The notes below the pieces were generated by a model, which was given only the letters and a program-made list of their open reading frames with translations, ran no database searches and had not been told where the DNA came from. From assembly GCA_025890175.1 (NCBI GenBank), contig JANPYM010000007.1, positions 1,244,209 through 1,308,208 of the forward strand: 64,000 nt of DNA, read 5' to 3'. The position numbers and the translations under genes were made by a program. The stretch is from Ciborinia camelliae. Its lineage: Eukaryota; Ascomycota; Leotiomycetes; Helotiales; Sclerotiniaceae. Below are positions 12,923 to 26,144 of this stretch, piece by piece (the first letter of the stretch is position 1; every line of letters begins with the position of its first letter).

Positions 12923-13423
12923 CTAGCCATCGCGGAAAATAAAATTTCAGACTGTGGATTCGCAGAATCATTCTTTTATATTATGAAGAAAAGCAAAATT
13001 TATAGAGGCAAGCCCCCAAACCCCCATTCCTCGCTACGCTCGATTGTTTCGACTATTTCAGCTATTTCGATTATTTCGACTATTTCAGCTATTTCGGTTA
13101 TTTCGGTTATTTCGGCTATTTCGCCGAGCTCGCTTATTTAAGCTGGCTCGATTCTTTTTTTAATTGTTGCGATACCAGTGAATCTGCCCTGCAGATTCAC
13201 CGGGGCACGGCCGCGTGCGGCCGATATGCCCGCTGCGCGGGCATATAAGCTCTTGCAGATCGATCTACGATCGATATGCAATTACAATATACCATTTATG
13301 AAACTACGTTGATATCAACAATACCACCGAGGTGATCCTACATTAATAAAAAAGCATTGCTTATATAAGATAAGATTACGTAATACATGGTTCTTTGAAA
13401 TTGAAGTTGATTCTGCGAATCCA
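12923..13423 (+). repeat. Composite repeat K, copy 3 (interrupted by a solo LTR)
   Basis: Starts CTAGCCATCGCGGAAAAT, contains the conserved core GGCAAGCCCCCAAACCCCC followed by TTCCTCGCTACGCTCGA, then a 9-bp-period array of TATTTCGRC-like units (13045-13130), and ends GATTCTGCGAATCCA. A family D LTR (13165-13342) is inserted in it. Copies at 21062-22202 and 36515-37198 share both ends and the core but carry different arrays. Confidence 0.65.
13165..13342 (-). repeat. Solo LTR, family D, 178 bp
   Basis: Plus strand reads TGTTGCGATACCAGTG to GATCCTACA, flanked by the 5-bp repeat TTAAT (13160-13164 and 13343-13347). It contains nested short palindromes (CTGCCCTGCAG, GCCCGCTGCGCGGGC, GATCGATCTACGATCGATA). 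It keeps normal GC content inside AT-rich DNA. Other copies lie at 15189, 32879 and 34067, with decayed ones near 40.4, 53.2 and 54.6 kb. Confidence 0.85.
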
Positions 13424-13622
13424 TAAAATCTAAATCCAATTTGAACCATTGTACGATTAATCAAATCTTTAGCATTTTTATTCTATTTTGTTAATATTGT
13501 TTAAACCCTACTACCTAGGTATATTATTGTTTAATAGAAAAAAAGTTGCGATTAAGTTAGATTATTTATAGAACACTGCTTGCGCTAGCGCATGCGCAAC
13601 ATGTACAGCATTCGTATATAGC

Positions 13623-13967
13623 TATTGAACATATAGTATGTGTATAGACTAAAGCTATATACAGGAACTGTAAAGTAGGTAAAGAGTACTATACAATAAA
13701 AAAAACTAGGCTACATTAGAAAATGAAATAAATCTTGATAACCTCAATTATTTATACTACTATAATGAATATAATATTATTGAACATGTAGTCTGTGTAT
13801 TATGTGTTTAGACTAAAGCTATGTACAGGAACTGTAAAGTAGGTAGAGGGTACTGTACAATAAAGGAAGCTAAGCTACTTTAGGTAGTGGGGTAGACCTC
13901 GGTCATACTATAGTGAATATGGTATAGTGATATGATCTTCAACAAATATAATAATATAATTTTCAAT
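13623..13967 (-). repeat. Family C LTR, RIP-degraded, split by a second copy
   Basis: Plus strand begins TATTGAACATATAGTATG at 13623 and its degraded other end (AATTTTCAATA, a transition-mutated AATCTTCAACA) lies at about 13957-13967, beyond the inserted copy 13778-13944. A poly-A stretch on the minus strand and the copia remnant at 14.2 kb directly adjoin it. It is therefore probably the 3' LTR of that copia element. Confidence 0.6.
13778..13944 (-). repeat. Solo LTR, family C, 167 bp, nested insertion
   Basis: Plus strand reads TATTGAACATGTAG to GATCTTCAACA with the 5-bp duplication AATAT (13773-13777 and 13945-13949). It lies inside an older, more mutated copy of the same LTR. Confidence 0.85.
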
Positions 13968-14129
13968 ATTTTTTTTATAATTAACAATTATTAAATCATA
14001 TTTTAGATCTCGTTAACTCCTACAACAGTTTTAATTGTAATATCTATTCTTCGATGAAATTCAATTATTTTGTGTTATATAATATAATCACATTATAATA
14101 CAAGAATATTTGGATCCTTTTTAAACATA

Positions 14130-14340
14130 ATTATCTTTTTTTTACATCTAAACCCATTTCAATATAATAAATAAGAAAACTAACCAAAATCAATTGCTTA
14201 ATCAAAATATTTACAATTTAATCAATATCAACCATTCAAAGCATTTTAAGCTTATTTCCGTTTACTATATCATTTTTGATATAATACCACCTGATATTAA
14301 TATATTTAGCTTTATTGTAAAATTTGTTTTTCTTAATTCA
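14130..14340 (-). pseudogene. Ty1/copia RNase H C-terminus, RIP-degraded
   Basis: Read from 14313 downward, the minus strand gives KAKYINIRWYYIKND, then a stop and IVNILIKQLI. Copia polyproteins typically end with KAKHIDIRWHYIRE...ADILTKPL, so each difference is explained by C-to-T or G-to-A change, including a stop from an arginine codon. The family C LTR lies just downstream in this orientation, as expected for the 3' end of a copia element. The rest of the polyprotein (toward 15 kb and beyond) is too mutated to read. No function. Confidence 0.65.
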
Positions 14341-15188
14341 ATCAATATCACTTTTATTATCTACAAATAGTATTAAAATAAATAACTTTATTTTTATACA
14401 TTTTTTTAAGTTTATAATTAGTTTTTTTATTTATATAAACTTTTTAACATTTTTATTTGTAACAATTATCTTCATCTTTATAATATTTTAAAAAATAAAC
14501 TTTTATTTGATTGATAATTAAATATTTATTTTTTTATATTGTATAATAATAGCTTTTTATATAAATTTTCGATATTACTTTAAACTTGATATCGAATTAA
14601 TATAAATTATATATTTCAAAAAATAATTATTATAAATAATTAAAATATAAAATTCTAAACAAAAAGATCTTTATAATATATTAAAACAAATATTTTGTAA
14701 ATACAAAATATTACATCCCAAATGATTATATCATTTTTATAAACTATCCCATAACAAAAAAAATATCCAATCAAATTATATTAAACAAATAAATACAAAA
14801 GTTTATTATTTAAAAATTATTTTTTTATTTTTTATTAAAAAGTAAATTACCAAAATTAGCTTTATATACTATTATATCAAAAAATAAAGAAATTTTTTTA
14901 ATATTAAAAAAATAAATTACAAATCTTTTTAATATTTTTTATTTCTTTTGATTTAGATTTCAAAAAATATTTATATTAATTTAAAGTTTTTATATTTTTA
15001 TTTAATATTAATTTTTTTTCTAATAAAATTAATATTTATATATTTATTAATTAATAATAAATTATTAATATATAATAAAAAAATATTTCTTTTTAATAAA
15101 AAATTTATAATATCCATATAATTATAAAAAGATTTAAGAAATATAAAATTTTAAAATTATTTGAAATAATCAATTTTATATTTAATAA

Positions 15189-15275
15189 TGTCGAATCACC
15201 TCGGTGGTATAATTGATATATCAATGGTAAGGTAGTATGTTATAAAAAGCATGCAGATTCACTGGTATCGCAACA
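15189..15275 (+). repeat. Solo LTR, family D, internally deleted, 87 bp
   Basis: TGTCGAATCACCTCGG to GTATCGCAACA, flanked by AATAA (15184-15188 and 15276-15280). Both ends match the 179-bp copies at 32879 and 34067, but the GC-rich palindromic middle is absent: GCATGCAG joins directly to ATTCACTGG. It inserted with its own target duplication, so the short form may itself have been mobile, or it lost the middle later. Confidence 0.85.
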
Positions 15276-15778
15276 AATAAAATATTATTTATATTTATTT
15301 AATATATATATAACAATAAAATATTATTTAAAAACTTTTAAAAAAACAAAAATTATAATACTATCGAAATTTAATAAAAATAAAAACAAAGTTTAAAAAT
15401 ATAAACTAATAACCTCTCTAAACATTTTTAAAAAGTTTTTAAAAAAAATAATAATAACCAAATTATTAAAAAAAATAAAAATAAAATATATATTTTTAAA
15501 TTATCAAATAAAAATATAACTTTATTACAATATTTTAAAAATATTAAAACTTTTAATTAAACAAATCTATATAATTTAAAATTAATTTTCGAAATATATA
15601 ATAAATATATTTAATTTAAATATATTAAAAATATTTAATAATATATTATATTTTAAATTAATATATATTTTATATATAAAAAATATTTTTATATAAATAA
15701 TAAAATTTATAAAAAGTTTTTTAAATAATAAAATAAACAATATTATAATTAATAATTATATAAATTTATAATAATTAA

Positions 15779-16283
15779 TGTCAGGGGTGAACAACTTTAC
15801 CACTACGCCACAAAAGCATGGAGTATTCCAGATTGTTCTAGAATAGTTGTTTTATTATATAAACTTTGTCAAAGTAGGGATTTATATTGTAAATCCCGTC
15901 CTATGGACCCATTTAATAGATCTACACCTTAATACTCATCTTCGTTTTAACTTAAACCCTTTGGTTCAAAATAAGGATAAACCTATACAACAAAAGTGAA
16001 AAACATTTATAATTGCAGTTAAACCAATTAAATTAATTTCGAAAAATTAATTTAAAAGATTCGAAATAATATATTCTTATTAAAAATCAATTTCAAAATA
16101 ATACCGATCAATTAATCTAAAATATAATATTAAAAATGAACAATTTTATTATTACACCATAAAAGCGTAGAGTATTTCAGATTGTTCTGGAATAGTTATT
16201 CTACTATATAAACCCTATCAAAGCAGGGATCTACACTGTAGATCCTGTCCTGTGGACCTATTCAGTGGATCTATACCCTGATA
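15779..16283 (+). mobile_element. 505-bp miniature LTR element (TRIM/SMART-like)
   Basis: Two direct repeats of exactly 156 bp (15779-15934 and 16128-16283) flank a 193-bp non-coding centre. The first begins TGTCAGGGGTGAAC; the second ends ATACCCTGATA. The element is flanked by the 5-bp duplication ATTAA (15774-15778 and 16284-16288). The two LTRs differ mostly by C/T and G/A transitions, for example TGTCAGGGG against TATTAAAAA, as RIP would cause. No frame in the centre. Size and structure fit terminal-repeat retrotransposons in miniature, which depend on another element's enzymes. The partner is not identified in this window. Confidence 0.8.
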
Positions 16284-18717
16284 ATTAATATTTAATAAAA
16301 TATTATAAAGATTATTAATTAATTTAATATTATTCTTGTTTTATAATAATAAATTAATTAAAATATATATATTAATAAAACAAATAATAAATATAATAAA
16401 GTTTATAAATAATATTAATATTATAATTTAAAATTAATTAATTAAAAAAAATTATAAATTATATTTAAAATAAATAATAATATTTAATAATATTATTATA
16501 TATCCTATATTTTTTATATAGATTTCTAATTTAAAAATAAACTTCAAATTTAAATAAAACAAATATTTGGAAAAAATATATTAAAAAATAATAAAACAAA
16601 TATTAATATTTATATATATTATTTTTTTTATTTAAAAAATAAATTTTTAATAAAATTAATAAGTATATAAAACAATAATATTATTTATTATTATATATAT
16701 ATTAACTATATAATATTATTTTAAGGATTTTTAAAATATAAAAAATAAAATTATTCAAATATTATAAATAATTTAAAATATTTCTTTTTAAATAATTTTA
16801 AAAATTTATAAAATCATATTTATATTTATTTTTTATATTAAAATATATTATAAATTATTTTATTTATATTTGAATAAGTTTTAAAAAATAATGCAATATA
16901 GATTACAGATATAGGAATATGATATAAAGATTTGTAGAATATATAATAAAATGATAAAAAAAAAAAAAAAAAAAAAGATTAATTAAATCAAAAATAATAT
17001 TGGATATATTTAAAATGAAATAGGTATTGGATTAAATAGATATATAATTAGTTTATAATAATATTAAAAAAACAAAATATATTAAAAAAGGGAATATAAT
17101 ATATTAATAAAATATTATTAAAAATTTTAAAAAGTGGTAAATAAAAAAATAAATAAAAAATTAAAAAGTGAAGTGAATAGTATATAAGGAAATAATAATT
17201 TTATTAAAATTAAATTATAGAATATTTAAAAAATAATTAAAGATTTATAATAAACTTTTAAAAAATATAAATTTGATAATATTAGATATATATATATAAA
17301 AAATAGATTTTAAAAGTTTTTTGATAAATAAAAAAATCCCTAAAATATAATTATAATACAATTAATATAAGTAAAAAAATTAAATAATTAACTATTTAAT
17401 ATTTTAATATTTAAATATATTAAAAAAGAATTTATTTAAAAAAACTAAAATATATAAAGGGAAAGATTTTGTATAGGATGCGAAAAGTTTATGAATTGTA
17501 ATAATATAAATAATTAAAATAAAAATATTAATATAATATAAATTTAATTTAATTAAATTATAATATATAATATAAAAACTAATTTTATAAAAATATTAGG
17601 ATAATAAACTTTGTTTAAAAAGCAACTAAATTTAAATTTTAAAAAAAAAATTAAAAAACAAAGATATTTCTTAATTTAAAGATTATTGAAAAACCTAGTC
17701 ACAATTTTTATCTCCTCGATTTTCTCCTTCAAAATATTATATCCATATTATAAAAAATTAATAAAAACTTAATATAAAAATAAAAAAAATATATAATTTA
17801 TTTTAATACAGTATATATTAATAAATATACCAAAAAAATTTATAATTAATTTCAAAGCCTTTATCTGGTAGATACGATTTGTAATTTTATCGTTTTTGAC
17901 GTTTTTTTTTAATTTTGTATTTATTTTAATTATAACAAATATAATCGTTTTATAAAAGATATAAAAGGTTTTTGGGATTGGATAGGGATTGGTCTATATA
18001 TTTTAACAAATTTAATTATTATAATTAATAAATTTTTTTTTATAAAAAACAAATCAATATTTTATTATAAAAATAACAAAATTTTATTTATTTAGTAGGG
18101 TAATATTATTAATAATATTATTATTAATAGCTTTATTATATATATTAATAATTATAAAAGTAATATATACAAATTTTAAGTATTTAATAAAAATCTACAA
18201 AAAACAAATTAGTTTAAGAATAAAAAAAAAGGGAAAAAATAAATAAAATATATATTTTGATATAGACTTTTATTGATATAGTAATAAAGATATTTTATAT
18301 ATATATATATATATAGATAAAACTAAAATTTATATTTAAATTATAAAAACAATATATATAATAATTGTAAAAAAGTTGGGCTAAAAAATAAGTCTTTTTT
18401 AATAATTTATTAATATATTTATTAGCAATATAAGTTTTTTTTTAGGGGATATTATTAAAATAAATATAATAAAATTGAAAAAAAAAAAAGATTTAGAATA
18501 TAATATAAAAAAAGTATATATATAAATAAACAAAAATAAAAAAAAGTTATTATTAGATTGGTATTATTAAATAATGATTATTTGATAATAATATAATTAT
18601 AAACAAAAACAAAGGGTATGGATTAAAAATAAAAAAATGTTGTTAGAGTATTATTGGGGTATGAGGTGTATAAACAAATAAATAAATAAAGGGTAATATA
18701 AAAAAAAATATATATAT
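16284..18717. repeat. Repeat R2, right arm (inverted copy of 3545-6300)
   Basis: Reverse complement of the left R2 arm, interrupted at 18718 by the 7.7-kb retrotransposon and continuing at 26419. AT-rich, no surviving frame. Differences between the arms are mostly transitions. Confidence 0.65.
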
Positions 18718-18991
18718 TGTGACGAAGTTACAGGGGTACGGGTCACGTGACTAGCACGTGACCTACGATCACGTGCCTGGTGGTGAATGCTCTTCATTTT
18801 TATAGTATTAGGTTTTAAACATAGTATTCGCTTAATATTATGCATTAGGCATTAGCGCCAGTTCAGTATAGTTATCTAGGTTTATATAAAATTTAACTAT
18901 TCTGTATCTTTTTTTAATATTAAAATTTAGATTTTCATTAATACAAATTTTAATTTTTAAATTATTAAATTCCCAAATCGTTTTTGTAATA
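18718..18991 (+). repeat. 5' LTR of the 7.7-kb element (family G1)
   Basis: Starts TGTGACG, ends GTAATA (mutated from GTGACA). It has three CACGTG sites at 18744, 18755 and 18770, all still intact, and a TATATAAAA box at about 18881. The 3' part is far more mutated than the 5' part. Confidence 0.85.
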
Positions 18992-21508
18992 TAATCTAGA
19001 TTTTTAAATTATATTTTTCAAAGGTTTAAAAAAAAAAAAAAGAAAACTAATTTTTTATTTAAAATTATTAAAAATTTTAATTTAAAAGTTTTTGTATTAA
19101 TATATAATATTATTAATAAATTTTGATTGATTATAAATTTATTCTAATTTTTTTGTTTTATATAGTAAAATTAAATATTACGTTTTATTTTTTTATTTTT
19201 TTAAATTAATTATTTTTATATTCTTTTTTTAATTTTTTTTATTTTTTTTTTTTTTTTTTTCAATTTATTTGTTATAATTAATAATATTAATAATAATAAT
19301 TTTAAGTGTTATTATTTTATTATTTTTAAAATAAATGTTTTTAATTAATTTGATAATATTATATTTATTATTATTTAAGAATAATTAAATAAGATTTGAT
19401 TTTAATTTATTGTAATTTTTAAATTTATAAAAGTGTTAAATCAAATAATCCGATTTTTATAGAAATATTAAATATAAAATAAATTTTTAGAAATAGATTT
19501 ATTTGGGTTTTTTTGTAAAGTTTAATGATTACAAATAATATATTAATAATTTGGTTGTTATTATTAAAAAACTGAATATTAAAATTAATAAAATCAAAAA
19601 AAATAATAATATTTTATAATTTTTTTTAATATAATCAATCAATATAATTTTTTTTATATTTAAATTTTGCAATTAAAAAATAATCTTTGTTATATTTTTA
19701 ATAATTATATTATAATCAAAAAATATTTTAATAATTTTCGAGTTAATATATATTTCTAATAATTTATTGTTTTTAATATTATTATATATGTTTTTAAACT
19801 ATAAATTATTATTAATCCTAAAAAGTTTTAAGGTAAATAAGTTTTAAATTAATTTATTCAAAATTTCAATTTTTAATATAATAAAATGTATAAAAAGTTT
19901 AATATTGATTTTTATTTATTTAATAATGATAAATATTATATTTAATATATTTTTAATTGTATTATTAATAATGTTTATAAATTTTTTTTTTTTAATATTT
20001 GAAATAATAAGTTTTTTATATTTGATATTGTTTTTATAATTTTTAATGAGATATATGATAATAAATATAAATCAGTTTATATTAAAATAAATATAATAAA
20101 GCTTTTTTAGAGTATTTAATTATTTATATAATTTTTTTTAATTTTAAAAAATTTATATATTATTTTTATTATTTTAATAAAATTATATGATATAATTTAT
20201 ATATTAAGTTAAGCAAAAAATATTTCGATAAAATTTTTAATAAATTGTTTTATAATTTTAATTTTATAATTATTAAGTTTTATTAAATTAATAAGAATAT
20301 TTAAATTATTAAAATTATTTGTTTTATATAAAACTTTTTTTATATTTTATTTTTTTTGAAATTTATAATTAATAATATTTTGTTTAAAAATTAATTTTTT
20401 TTGATTTTTGTTATTAATATATTTAAAAATAATAGTAAAGGTTTTAATAATTTTAAAAAAAAAAGTTTCTTTTTGTATTAAAAAACAAAAACAGATTATT
20501 TGTAATAATAAACTTTATTTTAAATATTTTTAGTTTAATTACAAAATTACAAATTATTTATAAAAATTTTGATTTTAATTTATTAAAAATCTTATAAATT
20601 GTATTATAATCTTTAAAATCTTCAAAATCTTTATTACTAATATCAAGATCGATCCAGCTTTGATTGCAACTTTTACTATAGATTTTATATTAAAAAACTA
20701 AAAACCTTCAAAGAAATTATTTTGAAAATAGTTTTGTTTTTTGATTATATTTCGAATTTTTTTTTGATTATATAATATATTAATTTTTTTTTTATTTTTT
20801 TATTTTTTAATAATAATTGCTTTTATAAAATTGTAAACGCTTTTTGTATCTTTAACAAATTTTTTATTTTAAATTGTATTTTAAAAAAAATAAAAAACAT
20901 TTTCAAATATTAATTAATATATATATTTTAAACAATAATTTTATTAATTATAAAATTATACAATTTCTTTTATTTATCAAAAATATTAATATTTTAATTT
21001 TTTTTAAATTATTTTTTGTTTATATTTTTAATAATTTTAATTTACTTTTTATTATTTATTATGGATTCGAAGAATCAAGTTCAATTTCAAAGTATCATGT
21101 TTTTTATGATTACGTAATACATATACTATGAGGGAGGCCATTTTCTGAAGATGTACCATTCTTAAAGGTCGCTTCTGAATGGTTATAATTATGCTTCGTA
21201 TCTTTTAACTGGCTCGCGCTAAAGATCCCGGTCGTATGCATGCTTACCTAATCTACCTAGCCTACCTAGCTTACTTAACCTACCTAGCTTATCTAACCTA
21301 TCTAGCCTATCTAGCTTACCTAACCTACCTAGCCGTACCTAACCGAACCTAGCCGAACCTACGAACCTACGAATCTACGAACCTACAAACCTACGAACCT
21401 ACAAACCTACGAACCTACAAACCTACGAACCTACGAACCTATTTAGCCTACACATCGAACCTACAAATCGAGCGTAGCGAGGAATGGGGGTTTGGGGGCT
21501 TGCCCCCA

Positions 21509-21672
<164 letters not shown>

Positions 21673-21682
21673 AATATATCAT

Positions 21683-22064
21683 TTTAATACTAATAATACT
21701 AATAATACTAATAATACTAATAAATAATACTAATAATACTAATAATACTAATAATACTAATAATACTAATAATACTAATAATACTAATAATACTAATAAT
21801 ACTAATAATACTAATAATACTAATAATACTAATAATACTAATAATACTAATAATACTAATAATACTAATAATACTAATAAATAATACTAATAATACTAAT
21901 AATACTAATAATACTAATAATACTAATAATACTAATAATACTAATAATACTAATAATACTAATAATACTAATAATACTAATAATACTAATAATACTAATA
22001 ATACTAATAATACTAATAATACTAATAATACTAATAATACTAATAATACAAATAATACTAATAA
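21683..22064. repeat. 9-bp minisatellite (ACTAATAAT)n, about 42 copies
   Basis: Tandem ACTAATAAT units with two TAAATAAT interruptions at the same relative spacing (near 21720 and 21878), which suggests a higher-order duplication of a block of about 158 bp. The 67-residue minus-strand frame is an artefact of the array. Confidence 0.93.
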
Positions 22065-22069
22065 TAATA

Positions 22070-22202
22070 CTAGCCATCGCGGAAAATAGATTTTCAGATT
22101 GTTAATTCGAAAAACCTTTTATAATATAATAATTATATAGAAAAAGAAAATAAAAGGTTCTTCGAATACACAGTCTGAAAATCTATTTTCCGCGACGGCT
22201 AG
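22070..22202. mobile_element. MITE-like inverted repeat, 133 bp, TA-flanked
   Basis: CTAGCCATCGCGGAAAATAG at the left end is matched by an inverted end finishing CTATTTTCCGCGACGGCTAG. The arms pair for about 50 bp around an AT-rich centre, and TA flanks both sides (22068-22069, 22203-22204). Long terminal inverted repeats with a TA duplication suggest a non-autonomous Tc1/mariner-type element. In the copies at 12923 and 36515 only the left arm remains. No transposase is visible. Confidence 0.6.
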
Positions 22203-25200
22203 TATTAAAATCAAAATAAAGCTTAATCTTTATTAACAATTTATTATATATTTTCTAATTATTAAAATACAATTTTAAAAACTTATTATTAATATTAATT
22301 AGTTTATAATCTATAATTGTATCCCTAATCTTATTATTTGTAAATTGAAATTTATTAATAATTATTATTTTTATAAATTTGATTTTATAATAAATATTTT
22401 AAGCTTTATTATAATTATCAATTTTATAATCCTTTCCCACATTTTTATAAAAAATATTATTAATAATAATTTTTTATTTATTTTTAAAAACAAAAAAATT
22501 TAATAATTTATTTTTCTTTTCAATAAGAATTAATTTATTATTTTTAAAAAATAAAACAAACTTTAATATTATTAAAATCATTTATAACAAATTTATAAAA
22601 AACTTTTAATTAAAAAATTAAATATTAAAAATTTATTTTAAAAAAAGTTTAATTATATTAAATTTGTTATAACCCTATTTTAAAATAATATTTATTATAT
22701 ATTTTTTTTTATAAATAACAATAATTATTTTTTCAATTAAATTTTTAAAAATAAATTTGTTTAAATTATTATAATTAATATTTATATTTTTTATATTTTT
22801 TATTATTATTACAATATTAAGATTTTTGTAATTTTTATATAGAATATTATAGATTAATGAAATAAAAATATAATAAAAAATTTTGATTTAAAAAACTTTT
22901 TATTTATTTATTTTTTTAATTATATTAATATATTTTTTTTATTTTTTTATTAATGTTTTGTTTTTTTATTAATCTAATTTCGATTATTATATAATTTTTA
23001 AAAAAAATAAAAAGCTAAATTAGATTTTTCGTTTTTATAAAATATTATAAATCAAACTTAATAAAATTCACCAATTTTTTTTTAAATTTTTTTTTAAAAA
23101 CTTTATTATTACAAACTTTATTTTATATATAACTTTAATTATATTTATTAAACAATTAAAAAAATATATATACCTCTATTTTAATTATTAATAATTTAAT
23201 ATTATTTTTCAAAAAAATAAATATTTTTTTTTTAATTAATAATATTATTTTCTTAATAATTAATAATAAATTTTTAATTTATCTTAATATCCACTATATT
23301 TTTAATTATATTTATATAATTATTTTAAAAAATAAAGATTTAATTATTTTTTATACATCTATAAAAAATTATAAAAATCTAATATTTTCTTTTAAATTTT
23401 ACAAAAAACTAATTATTTTTTAATAATATATTAATAATATATTATTAAAATATTTTAATATTTTTTATATTATTTATATAAACAATATTTTTATTTTCAA
23501 TTAAATTAAAAAGAAATATTAAATTTATATAATAAAAATCTTTAAATAATTAAAATATACCGGATTTTAATTTAATATTAAAAAAAACAAATTTAGCATT
23601 TTATAAATCAAATTTTTTAAATTAATAATCTTTTTTATTAAGTTTTTTATTAATTTTAAAAAAATTAAGATTATTTAAAATTAATTAATCTTTATATTTA
23701 TTATTAAATTATAAAGTTTTTTAAGATTTATTAATTACTATTATTATTTTATTTAAAAAATTTTAAAAATTATTTAATTATTAATTTTTTTTATCAAAAA
23801 CGAATTCAAATAAAACTTTATTTGAAATAAAATTGTTTGACTTATATTTCGAATATTGAAAAACTTATTTACTTTGATTTTTATTTTTTTATATTTTGAT
23901 TAAAACAAAAAATTTATTATTAAAATAAATTTTTCTTATTATATTTATAATAAATACTTGTTTTAAAAAATTAATAATATTTTTTATTCTATAACTTTTT
24001 TTTTTGAATCTTATTTTTAATAAAAACTAATTATAAAATTTATAATAAAAAATTGTTGGTTATTATTAATATTTTCAAATATTAACAATTTAAACTTAAA
24101 AAAATAAAAATTCCTATTTATATCCTAATTAATTATAAGATTTTAAAATATTTTATAATTATAAAAAAGCTTAATTAATAATAAACTTGATAAATATTAA
24201 TATTATTTAATTATAATTTTAAGATTTAATATTAATTAAAAAAATTGAATATAATTGTAAATATTTTAACTCAGAAATTTGATAATAAACCTATTAATAA
24301 TTAAAATAATCAATAATAATATTAATATTAATATATTTTTAATTCTAAACAATTATTATTAAAATTTTAAAATTGTTTTAAAACAATTATTTTAAAAAAG
24401 GATAAAAACAATTTTATCGATCTTATATTTCTAATCCCTATCCTGATTTAGAACAATAGTTTGTTTGATAAACTAAAATTTTTTAATAAAATTAAAACTT
24501 TGCTTTTTGTTTGTATCATAAACGCTTAACTTTAAAATCTTTTTTGTAAATAAATAATCCGGAAATTGATTAATAATAATTAGTTTGATAAAAATATATA
24601 ATTTAATTTATACTTTGTTTAAAATAATATTTTATTGTATTAAAAATGAATATAAATATTTAATTTAATTTAAATAAAAATTATCAAAAAAATTTATTAT
24701 ACCTTAATAATTAGATATTTTGAATTAATCCAAATATTATTTTATTTTTAATATTTTTATTATTAATTTAATATAAATATTACAATTACCTAATATTTAT
24801 ATAATTATTATAAATATAAACAAATAAAAGTTTTTTAGAATATTTATAACAAAATTTTAAATTCATTTTCAATTATTAATCGTTTTTAGTAGTATATTAA
24901 TATAAATCATATTATTTAATTTTCAATTACAAAAAACAAATATAATATTATTATTATACAAATATATAAATTAATTAAACAAAAAATTTTTAAATTTATT
25001 TGAATTGATTTTTTTTTAAAATTTTCTGATAATAAAAATTTTAACACCAAAAAGATAATTAAAATAGTTTTTTATATAATTTTATAATTAGATATTAAAA
25101 TGATTAAGTTTTTTGTTTTTGATAAAGATTTACAATAAAATAATAAAATTTAATAATATTTTTGCCAATTATAAAATATTTATAAATTTATATTTATTAT

Positions 25201-26144
25201 TTATTATTTTGAAATAAATAATTAATTTAAAATATTAAATTAAAAATTTAAAAAATATTTGTATTATTATATCAATTATCTTTAGGATAATTAAAATAAA
25301 TAACTTATACTAACTAAGGTTACAATTAATTTTGTATATTTTATAATTATTAAGATTAATCCATTTTTTATTTATAATAATTTTAAGTTATAACAAATTT
25401 TTGATTTTGTTTTATAGGAAAAATTGGAGAAACTTTGAAATGTTAATTTTAGATTTAAAAAATATTAAGCCTTAATATTTATTTAAAAAATAAAGAATAT
25501 TTATTAACATTATATTAAGTTTATTATATTTAATTAAGCTTAAATAAAATATAAAATCGATTTTTATTATAAATTAACTTCTTTATATAAAAAAAAAGTA
25601 ATTTAGTTTAATTAAATATTAAAAATATTAAGATTTCTTATTTGTTTAAAAAATTAAACTTTAAAAATATTAGATCTTATATCGTTTTTTAATTTATTAA
25701 ACCATTTTTTTATAAATTATTTTTGTTTAACAAATTAAATTATATTTATAATATTTTTTATTCGAATTTTATTTGTTTTTATATAAACAATTTTTTATTT
25801 AAATAATATATTGATTTATTTTAGATTCTTAAGATTAATAGAAAAAAGAAATATAAGATTATTGAAATTTTGGATTTCTAGTTTTATTAAAATATTTTAT
25901 AATATTATATTAAATAAATTAATTAAAATATTAATTATAAATAATAAAACACTAATAATTTTTTTTATTGCAAAAAGTTTGTTTAGGATTTTTATAAATA
26001 ATACTTTTATAAATCTAATAATTCTGATTTCTTAGCCTTACACTACAATTTTGATAGATTATAAACGAAAAAATAATTAAAAAAAAAAAAGAAATTCAAA
26101 TTTTATATTTTGTAAAAGCTTATCAATTTAAAGCTAAAAAATAA
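22203..26144. other. Internal region of the 7.7-kb element, no readable gene
   Basis: AT-rich, RIP-saturated sequence. The 74-residue frame at 25811-26035 and other short frames show no recognisable motif. AAAGCTAAAAAATAA just before the 3' LTR could be a mutated polypurine tract. Confidence 0.5.

Noticed and set aside
15779..15815. tRNA gene or SINE on the minus strand (TGGCGTAGTGG resembles an A box)
   Set aside because: No matching B box or cloverleaf at proper distance, and the sequence is the start of a 156-bp LTR with target duplication.
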